From NCBI GenBank assembly GCA_036844705.1, contig DAIUFH010000060.1:1-13553 (forward strand): DNA of 13,553 bases, written 5' to 3'. The stretch comes from DAIUFH01 sp036844705 (GTDB lineage Bacteria > Bacillota > Clostridia > Tissierellales > Tissierellaceae). The position numbers and the translations under genes were made by a program. Position 1 is the stretch's first letter. Each line of letters begins with the position of its first letter. The notes beneath the pieces are model-generated. The model saw only the letters and a list, made by a program, of their open reading frames with translations. It had not been told where the DNA came from and did no database searches. This document shows positions 6,263-13,480 of this stretch, in pieces.

Positions 6263-8095
6263 TTATTTACGTTTTTTATTATATATAAACCATACTGCTA
6301 ATCCAGCAACGATAATTACAATTATGATAATAGATGTACTATTGTTATTTTGGGTATCATTTTCTTCCTGCTGAGGCTGAACTGGGATTTCTGCAGGTTC
6401 TTCTGGAGGCTCTACTGTTTCTTCCTCTTCACCTTGAGTCATGGCAAAGTCTTTTACACTTGTTCCTGCATAGTCTACAGCCTCAAGATATTCCTTAGGA
6501 TATCCCAAGGTAGCAGAAGAGCCATTTTCATCAATTGACATACCGTCATAGTATTTGCCTACAAGATGCCAAGCAAATTCCCACCAACCATTTTCAACGG
6601 TGTTCATAGCATCATTGGTATACCTAGTAAGATAATTAACAGAATCAGATGGATTTTTGTTGAATAGTTCAACAGCTTCAGCTTCTACCTTACTTTGATC
6701 TGCAAAAAATACGTCTTCATAGCTAGCTTTCTTTTCACGTATCTCTTCATACATTGCATCCCAACGGAGTCCTGCCCAATTGTTTACAAAATTGAATGCC
6801 CACCATGCACTATCTGGGTCAAATTTATGCCTAAGACCAGTAGACCAAGATTTTGGAACTTCAGTAGTGCCACAGTAAAGAGGAACATATACGGTTGTAT
6901 CAGGAGAATCTTGCCCAAACCATAGTAAACCACCTACAGGATCAGGCAGCCAATTACGGCTTTGAGATACAAAACTATAGGAGCATCTATATAATGCTAT
7001 TGAACGTTCCCAATCATGACTGTTTTCAATAGTCTCTTCTGGTTTTTGATCTCTCTTTACACCCCAACGGGTTGGATTACCAAAAGGTCCTGCTGCAAGG
7101 TCAGTAGTCAAATCATAAGGAGTTCCTTCATAGTGATCACTGTAAATATTCATTAAATCCTTTACCTCAAGCTTTTTATCAGGCTTAATTGTAAATTGAT
7201 AATGCTCATATCTATCAAGAACAGGAAATTCTTGTGACGGAGCCATTAGACTAAAAGCTCTCCACTCACGGCGGCTGGCATAGAAAGGATATCCATATGG
7301 CTCAGGATTAAAAATCTTAGCGAAGTGGAAGTCTTCACCTTCTGTCCACCATCCCATTTCCTTTGGAATTTTTGTAAGATCTGTGGAATACATGAAGTTT
7401 TCCTTATCATCAAAATCAATTACACCAATACGTGCCCGGTTGGCACCTACAAATGCTTCATCATCTGGAATTCTTTGAGCAGCCCAATGAGCTCCTGGAG
7501 TTCCATTTCCAGGTTCCCATAACATTCCGCCGCCACAAACTTCGAAAACCCAAGCTTCATTTTCGTCACCAACAATAAGTGTTTCACCGCCATCACAATA
7601 TCCATACTCTTCTGCTAAAGCACCCATGACTTCAATAGCTTCCCGTGCAGTTGCGGCTCGCTGTAGACCAAGTTGTTCAAGGTTTGCAATAACAAATAAT
7701 CCTTGTGGGTTGCTTACTTCTTCTCTTCCTGACCAAGTAAATTCAGCCATCATTACCTGTTTATCATTCATGAATGGATATCCAATGTTAAAATAAGTAT
7801 ATGTTTCACTAGCTTGAGGAATTTCTCCTACTTTTTCAGGAACTCTGTCAGGTCTAGTATCATTACATGGATCTCGATAGATATCCACCATTTCACCACT
7901 ACTGTGTTTCCCACCTTCAACGATTTGGATACGGTGATCATACCATCCATCACAGGTATGTGTAATCATGACTGAACCATCTGCAGATGCATCCTTACCT
8001 ACACCCATAGAAGTACATGCATAGGCTGAAGTAGCTGTTGACAAAAAGACTAGAACTGTCAAGAACATAACCATACATTTTTTAAAACGTTTCAT
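6263..8095 (-). CDS. Exported, C-terminally anchored C69 family dipeptidase
   Basis: Protein of 610 residues. A signal peptide (basic MKRFKK, hydrophobic core) ends at SAYA, exactly before Cys27 of CTSMGVGKDASADGS. C69 (PepD-like) enzymes are Ntn hydrolases whose catalytic Cys must be freed at the N-terminus, so signal cleavage would expose the nucleophile directly. Further family motifs are VGANRARIGVID, SDHYEGTPYDLT and GGLLWFGQDSPD. The catalytic part ends near residue 550; an acidic/proline/Asn linker (about 550-585) follows, then a C-terminal membrane helix (STSIIIIVIIVAG...) and the basic tail NKKRK, with no LPxTG. The mature enzyme should therefore act outside the cell, tethered to the membrane, cutting dipeptides. 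Most lactic-bacterial PepD enzymes are cytosolic and about 470 residues long. Ribosome site AAGGAGGGA. It leads the minus-strand block. Confidence 0.9.
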   Translation of the reverse strand: MKRFKKCMVMFLTVLVFLSTATSAYACTSMGVGKDASADGSVMITHTCDGWYDHRIQIVEGGKHSSGEMVDIYRDPCNDTRPDRVPEKVGEIPQASETYTYFNIGYPFMNDKQVMMAEFTWSGREEVSNPQGLFVIANLEQLGLQRAATAREAIEVMGALAEEYGYCDGGETLIVGDENEAWVFEVCGGGMLWEPGNGTPGAHWAAQRIPDDEAFVGANRARIGVIDFDDKENFMYSTDLTKIPKEMGWWTEGEDFHFAKIFNPEPYGYPFYASRREWRAFSLMAPSQEFPVLDRYEHYQFTIKPDKKLEVKDLMNIYSDHYEGTPYDLTTDLAAGPFGNPTRWGVKRDQKPEETIENSHDWERSIALYRCSYSFVSQSRNWLPDPVGGLLWFGQDSPDTTVYVPLYCGTTEVPKSWSTGLRHKFDPDSAWWAFNFVNNWAGLRWDAMYEEIREKKASYEDVFFADQSKVEAEAVELFNKNPSDSVNYLTRYTNDAMNTVENGWWEFAWHLVGKYYDGMSIDENGSSATLGYPKEYLEAVDYAGTSVKDFAMTQGEEEETVEPPEEPAEIPVQPQQEENDTQNNNSTSIIIIVIIVAGLAVWFIYNKKRK

Positions 8096-8225
8096 TTCAA
8101 ATTCCCTCCTTAATTAATAGTTTTTTTAGCCAATAACAAAAATTGAATCTTCCTTCTTGTCCACATATTTAATAAACCTTTGTTACATCTTTAACCTATT
8201 TTAGTGTCGATTGCCTCATGGAAAA

Positions 8226-8255
8226 ATTATAAAAAATTCATATTGCTATGAATTT
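8226..8255 (-). promoter_or_regulatory. Candidate promoter and operator upstream of the C69 gene
   Basis: On the minus strand a perfect TATAAT lies at 8231-8226. A perfect 9-base inverted repeat with a 4-base loop, AAATTCATA-TTGC-TATGAATTT, lies at 8234-8255 and covers the spacer and the place of the -35. No good -35 hexamer is visible, which would fit an activator-dependent or repressed promoter. A second, weaker option is TCGACA-17-TGTAAC nearer the gene. The rest of the 291 bases between 8096 and 8386 holds the C69 ribosome site and the DUF1836 terminator; I see no gene in it. Confidence 0.4.
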
Positions 8256-8340
8256 GTCTTTTAGAATTTTTTATCTAGTATAAATAATATGTTATTGTTT
8301 TTTAACTAGAACTATTGAAGGAACATAACTTTGTTTAAAA

Positions 8341-8376
8341 AATAATGCCAATCGTTTAGTTACGATTGGCATTATT
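8341..8376 (-). terminator. Intrinsic terminator of the DUF1836 gene
   Basis: Perfect 14-base arms, AATAATGCCAATCG (8341-8354) and CGATTGGCATTATT (8363-8376), around an 8-base loop. It begins 10 bases past the DUF1836 stop on the minus strand and runs into a T-rich tract (CATTATTTTTT). The plus-strand side also ends in TTATTTTTG, so it can work both ways. Confidence 0.88.
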
Positions 8377-8386
8377 TTTGTATGTT

Positions 8387-8968
8387 TTATGATTTATCAC
8401 TTTTTTTATCAATAAAAAAGTTATCTATCAAGGTTTCGGCTAACTTTTTTTGCATAGATGCTTGAATAATTAAGAAAAAGATTATTGAATAAATCATTAG
8501 ATGATTAGACTCGTCCTCATGGCTAGAGATTTGTGTTTCTAACTCATCTACTTTTTTAAGGATTTCTTTTGGAAACTCATTATATTCTTTAAGTTGAATT
8601 TCTAAAAAGTTTTTATACAATGTTTCTACATCATCATTTTCAGAAATAGGGGATAATAAAGAATGTATATCTCCCATAGATAAAGTTTGCTTCATATGGT
8701 AGGTAAGAATCAACAACATCATATGCTCTTTGGAATACTTTTTCTTTTTAGGAGAAGGAATAATCTCATTTTTTGTATAGTTGTTGATCATGGTTTTCGT
8801 TAGAATTTTATCTTCTTCTGTTCGCTTGAATTTTTCAAGTTTATCCTCCATAAAGGTAGTTACCTGATCCATATATAAATCTATATCAGGAATTTCAGAA
8901 ATATCAATGGTTTTCAAATTTAAACTTTCATCAATTAAATTTAACAAATGTTCTTTATTAAACTTCAA
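8387..8968 (-). CDS. DUF1836 family protein (putative DNA-binding regulator)
   Basis: Protein of 193 residues if the TTG at 8968 is the start. I prefer it to the in-frame GTG at 8977 because GAGGTGAT (8980-8973), an eight-base match to the anti-Shine-Dalgarno, contains that GTG and lies the right distance before TTG. The family signature is visible: IPDIDLYMDQVTTFME near residues 26-41, LTKTMINNYTK (56-66) and YSKEHMMLLILTYHMKQ (about 78-94), followed by LSMGDIHSLLSP. DUF1836 is related to MerR-like helix-turn-helix proteins (YkrK type) but its targets are unknown. A hydrophobic stretch near residues 157-171 (LMIYSIIFFLIIQAS) might be a buried helix or a membrane contact. Single-gene unit with its own promoter and terminator, divergent from the hemolysin III gene, which is a possible target. 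Confidence 0.8.
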   Translation of the reverse strand: MKFNKEHLLNLIDESLNLKTIDISEIPDIDLYMDQVTTFMEDKLEKFKRTEEDKILTKTMINNYTKNEIIPSPKKKKYSKEHMMLLILTYHMKQTLSMGDIHSLLSPISENDDVETLYKNFLEIQLKEYNEFPKEILKKVDELETQISSHEDESNHLMIYSIIFFLIIQASMQKKLAETLIDNFFIDKKSDKS

Positions 8969-8972
8969 ATTT

Positions 8973-8980
8973 ATCACCTC
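8973..8980 (-). promoter_or_regulatory. Ribosome binding site deciding a TTG start
   Basis: GAGGTGAT on the minus strand matches the anti-Shine-Dalgarno over eight bases and is followed by AAAT and TTG. The GTG inside this site would otherwise be read as the start. The promoter at 8987-9015 places the transcript start near 8979-8981, so the message would begin almost at this site. Confidence 0.65.
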
Positions 8981-8986
8981 AAGCTT

Positions 8987-9015
8987 ATTATATGGTATTC
9001 AATACTACTTATCAA
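8987..9015 (-). promoter_or_regulatory. Sigma-A promoter for the DUF1836 gene
   Basis: On the minus strand TTGATA (9015-9010), a 17-base spacer, and a perfect TATAAT (8992-8987). The predicted start is near 8980, giving a leader of only about 12 bases before the TTG codon at 8968. Confidence 0.75.
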
Positions 9016-9052
9016 TATAATAATAAAAAGGAATATAAAAAAGTGAAATATC

Positions 9053-9081
9053 TTGATTTTTTTATAAAGAGAGTATATAGT
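9053..9081 (+). promoter_or_regulatory. Candidate sigma-A promoter for the hemolysin III gene
   Basis: TTGATT (9053-9058), a 17-base spacer, and TATAGT (9076-9081). The predicted start near 9088 gives a leader of about 60 bases, which contains a 9-base inverted repeat (TATATAGTT at 9074-9082 and AACTATATA at 9110-9118). Confidence 0.55.
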
Positions 9082-9149
9082 TATGTATACAGTTAAATAT
9101 AGTATTAAAAACTATATATAGACATATAAATAACAGAAGGAGTGATTGG

Positions 9150-9809
9150 ATGGATTGCAAGATTAAAGATCCCTTTAGTGCATTATCACATTTAGTAGGA
9201 GCTATTTTATCTGTAGTAGGAACAATAATTTTAATTTATGATAGTATCCATAGAGCTACAATATGGCATACTGTTTCTTTTATAATATATGGTATTAGCC
9301 TTATTTCTCTATATACTGCTAGTACTATATATCACTGGCTTCCACTATCAGATGAAGATGGTTTAATCTATAGGAAGATAGATCATATGATGATATATGT
9401 ATTAATTGCAGGTACATATACACCTATTTGTTTAACTTCCCTTCGAGGACCTTGTGGCTGGAGTTTACTTATTAGTATTTGGGGTCTTGCCATTGGAGGA
9501 ATTGTTTTAAAATCAATTTCTATGAATATACCTAGATGGGTATCTACAGCTATTTATATTATTATGGGTTGGCTTGTAATAATTGCTTTTTACCCTCTTA
9601 AGCGAGTAATACCATTAGCAGGTCTTGGTTGGCTGATTGGAGGAGGGGTTTTTTATACAGTTGGTGCAATTATTTATGCTAAAAAATGGCCTAAATTTAC
9701 CTGCAAATGGTTTGGATTTCATGAATTGTTCCATTTGTTTGTAATGGCAGGTAGTGCCTGTCATTTTTGGGTGATGTATCGATATGTATTAAATATTATG
9801 ATAGAATGA
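9150..9809 (+). CDS. Hemolysin III / PAQR family membrane protein
   Basis: Integral membrane protein of 219 residues, the usual size of bacterial HlyIII/YqfA proteins, with about seven membrane segments. Family signatures are SALSHLVGA near the N-terminus, STIYHW with His62, RKIDHMMIYVLIAGTYTP with Asp78, and FHELFHLFVMAGSACHF with His191 and His195. His62 plus the HxxxH pair match the zinc-binding triad of the PAQR fold (adiponectin-receptor relatives), which suggests a zinc-dependent hydrolase-like site inside the membrane. Despite the name, haemolysis is not a reliable inference; E. coli YqfA-type proteins relate to membrane lipid state. The ATG at 9150 follows AAGGAGTGAT. No terminator is evident after the stop, so some read-through into the sigma-54 regulator 111 bases downstream is possible. 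Confidence 0.9.
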   Translation: MDCKIKDPFSALSHLVGAILSVVGTIILIYDSIHRATIWHTVSFIIYGISLISLYTASTIYHWLPLSDEDGLIYRKIDHMMIYVLIAGTYTPICLTSLRGPCGWSLLISIWGLAIGGIVLKSISMNIPRWVSTAIYIIMGWLVIIAFYPLKRVIPLAGLGWLIGGGVFYTVGAIIYAKKWPKFTCKWFGFHELFHLFVMAGSACHFWVMYRYVLNIMIE

Positions 9810-9856
9810 GAAAATTATGATAAATTATTTTATTACTATTGTATGATTAATGCTCA

Positions 9857-9862
9857 TATAAT
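9857..9862 (+). promoter_or_regulatory. Candidate -10 element for the sigma-54 regulator gene
   Basis: A perfect TATAAT about 58 bases before the chosen start codon. Only a poor -35 (TTACTA, 18 bases upstream) is seen, so the call is tentative. The remaining 110-base gap after the hemolysin III gene is AT-rich with no clear hairpin. Confidence 0.35.
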
Positions 9863-9919
9863 TTAATATTGAGATAACATATTACGATAAAAGATTCTTT
9901 TGAAATGTGGTGGAAAACA

Positions 9920-11968
9920 ATGAAAAAGATTGCTATTGTAAGTTATACTGAGCATGCAGCAAAAATTCATAAAGAAACACTAATTGAAATGTTTAAGGAT
10001 GAAGCTGATATAGATATTGTGTCATTGGAGAATCACCCTATATCTAGAAAAGTTAGTGCTGATACAGCGATTTTAGTGGCGCCTGAATTAGTTAATTTTG
10101 CATTAGAAGTATTAAGTCCTAATTCCAAGATGGTATTAGCAAAATATACATTGCCAAAAGATGTATTTGAAAAGATACGAAAGAAATCGTTTAGTAAATC
10201 TATTAGTGTAGTATGTGAAGATTTAAAAATTGCCTACATAAGGAAGCAATTGCTAGTAAGTTTGGGTATACCAGAAAAATCCATTAATTTATGGTGTCCA
10301 GGATTGAAAAAAGAATATCTAAATACTGTAATTGTTTTATTTGGTGATGTTTATATTCCCTATGATATGGAAGACAGGGACATTATTAAGGTAAAAGGAC
10401 GATTATTTAGTATCAATACAATAATTGAAGTTGCGGTAAGTCTCCATAAAGAGGAATTAATCGGCAAGGATTCATTTAAAAGATATTTTCGAAACATATG
10501 TACTGATTATTACAGGTATGAAAATGAATTTACACTAAGTCTTTATCATTCATTAATTGGCGATGAAAATATAAAAATGGGTATACTTGCTTTTGCTCCG
10601 GATTATACCATTTTTTATAGCGACTCCTTCATTGAAAATATAACGAATAAAACTTCTAAAGAATTAGTAGGTCATAAAGTTTATGATATCTTTGGCTTTT
10701 ATAAAAACATGTTCAAAATAGGTGAAGATATAATAAAGATTAAGGACAAATTGATTAAGTATTCAAATAAAACCTATGTTATGAATCAAAGTGTTTTGAA
10801 ATTACATAATAAAACCTTTGGTTATATAATACTATCTGACTATTGGGAGGATGTTGACAAACAAAATAATCTTAGAAAACAGGCTATAAGTAAAAACTAT
10901 ATTGCTAAATATACCTTCAAGGATATTGTTGGTAATAGCTCAAAGATTATTCAATGCAAAGAAGTTGGAAGAAAAATGGCCAAGTCTAATGCAAATGTAT
11001 TAATTACAGGGCCAACAGGAGTAGGAAAAGAATTATTTGCACAATCAATACATAATGAATCCAAGCGACGTAATCAACCTTTCATAGCCTTAAATTGTGG
11101 AGCTATTGTAGATACTCTATTAGAAAGTGAACTTTTTGGATACGAAAAGGGTGCGTTTACTGGAGCAAATAAAGAAGGTAAGCAAGGTATGTTTGAATTA
11201 GCTCACAGAGGAACACTTTTCTTAGATGAGATTGGAGAACTGCCTTTGCACTTACAATCTAAGCTATTACGGGTATTACAGGAAAAGGAAATAGTTAGGG
11301 TCGGTGGAGATAGAGTAATTCCTATAGATGTCAGGATCATATCTGCCACTAATAAGGACTTATTAGAGATGGTAAGTGATAGAGAGTTTCGAATGGACTT
11401 ATATTATAGACTCAATGTTTTACCATTAAGTATACCCCCATTGTCTGAAAGAAAAGAAGATATAAAGTTGTTATTTAATATGTTCCTAAATGATTTAGGA
11501 ATTGATGATTATGAGCTTTCACAATTAGCGGAGGGCTATATATTAAGCTATAATTATCCGGGAAATATACGTGAATTACAAAACTGTGTGGAATATATAG
11601 TAAGCCTTGGAGCTAAATATGTAGAAGTCGATGATTTACCAAATTATATAATACAAAATAATCAATCAGCAGGTATATATAAAGATGTAATTAGTCTGTT
11701 TAAAGAAGATTGCTCTAATGATTTTATTAATCAAAAATTTAAAGTATTAACAGCGGTTAACGAAATTAACGGTCTTGGGTTAAATGCTGGAAGAAGGAGT
11801 ATTAGATCATATTTTAATGAAACAAACATAATGCTATCTGAATATCAAATAAGAAGAACTTTAACAGAATTAGAAAAAGATGACTTTATAACGATTGGTA
11901 AAGGACGAGCTGGAATAAAAATAACTCCTGTTGGTAAAAAGGTTTTAAAAGACTATCCTAGTTTATAA
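9920..11968 (+). CDS. Sigma-54-dependent transcriptional activator with PAS domain and winged-helix-like C-terminus
   Basis: Enhancer-binding protein of 682 residues from the ATG at 9920, which has GGTGG upstream; the ATG at 9905 has no ribosome site. Residues 1 to about 200 form an alpha/beta sensory region I cannot name. Residues about 218-315 look like a PAS domain (MGILAFAPDYTIFYSDSF...). The AAA+ domain (about 335-575) is complete: Walker A GPTGVGKE (364-371), the sigma-54 contact loop GAFTGA (411-416), and Walker B GTLFLDE (431-437). The C-terminus lacks an evident Fis-type helix-turn-helix; residues about 600-682 (ending in ...ITPVGKKVLKDYPSL) look like a winged helix with the recognition region in SEYQIRRTLTELEKDDF. 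It probably senses a metabolite and activates the adjacent permease from the -24/-12 promoter at 12084-12100. Target inferred from position. Confidence 0.9.
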   Translation: MKKIAIVSYTEHAAKIHKETLIEMFKDEADIDIVSLENHPISRKVSADTAILVAPELVNFALEVLSPNSKMVLAKYTLPKDVFEKIRKKSFSKSISVVCEDLKIAYIRKQLLVSLGIPEKSINLWCPGLKKEYLNTVIVLFGDVYIPYDMEDRDIIKVKGRLFSINTIIEVAVSLHKEELIGKDSFKRYFRNICTDYYRYENEFTLSLYHSLIGDENIKMGILAFAPDYTIFYSDSFIENITNKTSKELVGHKVYDIFGFYKNMFKIGEDIIKIKDKLIKYSNKTYVMNQSVLKLHNKTFGYIILSDYWEDVDKQNNLRKQAISKNYIAKYTFKDIVGNSSKIIQCKEVGRKMAKSNANVLITGPTGVGKELFAQSIHNESKRRNQPFIALNCGAIVDTLLESELFGYEKGAFTGANKEGKQGMFELAHRGTLFLDEIGELPLHLQSKLLRVLQEKEIVRVGGDRVIPIDVRIISATNKDLLEMVSDREFRMDLYYRLNVLPLSIPPLSERKEDIKLLFNMFLNDLGIDDYELSQLAEGYILSYNYPGNIRELQNCVEYIVSLGAKYVEVDDLPNYIIQNNQSAGIYKDVISLFKEDCSNDFINQKFKVLTAVNEINGLGLNAGRRSIRSYFNETNIMLSEYQIRRTLTELEKDDFITIGKGRAGIKITPVGKKVLKDYPSL

Positions 11969-11970
11969 TC

Positions 11971-12003
11971 CCATTCATCCCATTACACCCCATTATATCC
12001 ATT
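11971..12003 (+). repeat. Four CCATT direct repeats at near-helical spacing (candidate activator site)
   Basis: CCATT begins at 11971, 11980, 11990 and 11999, i.e. spacings of 9, 10 and 9 bases. The cluster lies about 110-140 bases upstream of the expected start of the sigma-54 transcript (near 12111), the normal range for an enhancer site. It overlaps the terminator hairpin, so the repeats may be partly a by-product of that stem. Confidence 0.4.
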
Positions 12004-12016
12004 AATGGGGTGTAAT
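11982..12016 (+). terminator. Intrinsic terminator of the sigma-54 regulator gene
   Basis: Perfect 14-base arms, ATTACACCCCATTA (11982-11995) and TAATGGGGTGTAAT (12003-12016), with a 7-base loop, followed by TTTG. It starts 14 bases after the regulator stop. Its left arm overlaps the CCATT repeats described separately, so it could have a second role as a protein-binding site. Confidence 0.85.
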
Positions 12017-12083
12017 TTTGACTTATTTATATAATTTAATGTATTTGTTCCCTAAAATAGATGATTATTGGTGTATATAAAAT

Positions 12084-12100
12084 TTGGCATGAGTATTGCA
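12084..12100 (+). promoter_or_regulatory. Sigma-54 (-24/-12) promoter for the amino-acid permease
   Basis: TTGGCATGAGTATTGCA matches the consensus TTGGCACG-N4-TTGCA closely. The invariant GG (12086-12087) and GC (12098-12099) are separated by exactly 10 bases, as sigma-54 requires. Expected start near 12111, about 35 bases before the permease ATG at 12146. A sigma-54 activator is encoded immediately upstream. Confidence 0.88.
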
Positions 12101-12145
12101 ATTAATAATGTTGAAACAAAATAATAAATGAAGGGAATGAGAAAT

Positions 12146-13480
12146 ATGGTAGAAAAAAGCAAAAAAGTCAATGAGCCAGCTATGAAACAGACGAAACTTA
12201 CATTTCTTGAGTGCTATTCGACTTCTATGGGGATGATTATCGGAGCAGGTATCATTACATCTACTGGTATTTGCATTGGACTTACCGGTACAGGGGTTTG
12301 GCTAGGTTTTTTGCTTGCAGGTATTTCTTTATTGATTGTTTATGCTCCAGGTATTATCGGGGGATCAGTAGTACCAAAAACAAGTGCCAATTATTTTATG
12401 GCATCCTGTATTAGCAAAAAAATGGGTGGCTTTTATATTATGATTTCATTTTTAGCTTTTCTTAATATTGCTTTTATGGGGATATCTTTTGGTCAGTATA
12501 TGATGTCAATTCTTGATGTAGGCAATTTAAAAATGTGGTCTCTTCTTTGTTTGACGATCTTTTATTTGGCAAATTTTTTAGAACAAAAAATAGTGGCAAA
12601 GATACAGGCAGGTATGACATTTTTATTAATTGCAGCATGGATATCTTTTATAGTACTAGGTATTCCTAAGGTTAATTTTGAGGTATTTAGTTTAAAAACA
12701 ACATTTGCAAATGGTATAGAAGGAATGGCTGAAACAGTTGCTACTTTGCTATTCGCCATGGGTGGAGGTCTTTGGCTTGTAGATGCAGGCGGAAGAATAG
12801 AAAACCCCAAGAAAAATGTTGTTTTCGGAAACTTAGTTACAGTTGGAACAGCTATTGTACTCTTTGGGATTATTTCTATTGTATCTGTAGGAGTTTTACC
12901 ATTATCTGAGGTAGTTGATCAACCTCTTACTCTTGTAGCAGAAGCTATTTATCCTGGTAACACATATATATTGTTTGTAATCGGTGGGGCGTTGTTAGCA
13001 CTTTCAACTACAATCAATGCACGTTATTTAGATTCGGGAAACAAGCTTATAAGATGTGCACAGGAGGGATGGTTTCCTGAGAAATTTGCAAAGAGAAATA
13101 AAAATGCAGTACCGTATATTTTTATGACTATAGTTTATTTAATATCTACTCTTCCTATTATATTTGGAATGAATATTGCCAGCTTATCTAGATTAGCTGC
13201 TGCGACTGTTGGTATTGTAGCAATTTTACCTAATATAGGGTTTATATATCTGATTAAAAAGTATCCTGAGGAGTGGAAGGCATCTAGGTGGCATATGTCT
13301 AAACCTGTTTTAATACTTCTTTATATAATTTCCACATTGTTACTTATAATTTTAACCTATAGAAATTTGAGGGTCTTGAGTCCTGTATTATGGGTAGTGC
13401 TTATTTCTTATATTATCATAAGTTATCTTTATGCATCCTATAGAGAAAAGTATGTAGTGGAACTTAAAGAAGATAAGTAA
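12146..13480 (+). CDS. APC-superfamily amino-acid permease
   Basis: Cytoplasmic-membrane transporter of 444 residues with about 12 hydrophobic segments, the usual size for amino-acid/polyamine/organocation (APC) carriers. The first membrane segment carries the glycine-rich substrate-binding signature GMIIGAGIITSTG (29-41), and a later segment has LLFAMGGGLWLVDAGGRIENPKKNV, where the family conserves GG and ENPxK-type residues. I prefer the ATG at 12146 because AAGGGA lies 10 bases before it; ATG codons at 12128 and 12137 are in frame, but 12128 has no ribosome site and would leave a leader of only about 17 bases. Transcription should depend on sigma-54 and the upstream activator. The substrate is probably an amino acid, identity unknown. 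The 73 bases after the stop hold no clear terminator. Confidence 0.88.
   Translation: MVEKSKKVNEPAMKQTKLTFLECYSTSMGMIIGAGIITSTGICIGLTGTGVWLGFLLAGISLLIVYAPGIIGGSVVPKTSANYFMASCISKKMGGFYIMISFLAFLNIAFMGISFGQYMMSILDVGNLKMWSLLCLTIFYLANFLEQKIVAKIQAGMTFLLIAAWISFIVLGIPKVNFEVFSLKTTFANGIEGMAETVATLLFAMGGGLWLVDAGGRIENPKKNVVFGNLVTVGTAIVLFGIISIVSVGVLPLSEVVDQPLTLVAEAIYPGNTYILFVIGGALLALSTTINARYLDSGNKLIRCAQEGWFPEKFAKRNKNAVPYIFMTIVYLISTLPIIFGMNIASLSRLAAATVGIVAILPNIGFIYLIKKYPEEWKASRWHMSKPVLILLYIISTLLLIILTYRNLRVLSPVLWVVLISYIIISYLYASYREKYVVELKEDK

Noticed and set aside
6263..6370. Sortase-type LPxTG anchor on the C69 protein
   Set aside because: A stalk, membrane helix and basic tail are present, but no LPxTG-like motif precedes the helix, so a simple membrane tether is more likely.
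6350..7522. Several plus-strand open frames within the C69 dipeptidase gene
   Set aside because: They are antisense to a complete, recognisable enzyme and have no start signals or coherent protein features.
8096..8386. Sigma-54 promoter controlling the C69-led block
   Set aside because: Reading the minus strand, no GG-10-GC arrangement with a TTGGCA-like element was found; the TGCCAA there belongs to the terminator stem.
9074..9118. Operator in the hemolysin III leader (TATATAGTT/AACTATATA)
   Set aside because: A 9-bp inverted repeat with a 27-base gap made only of AT-rich sequence is easily a chance event; noted with the promoter but not called.
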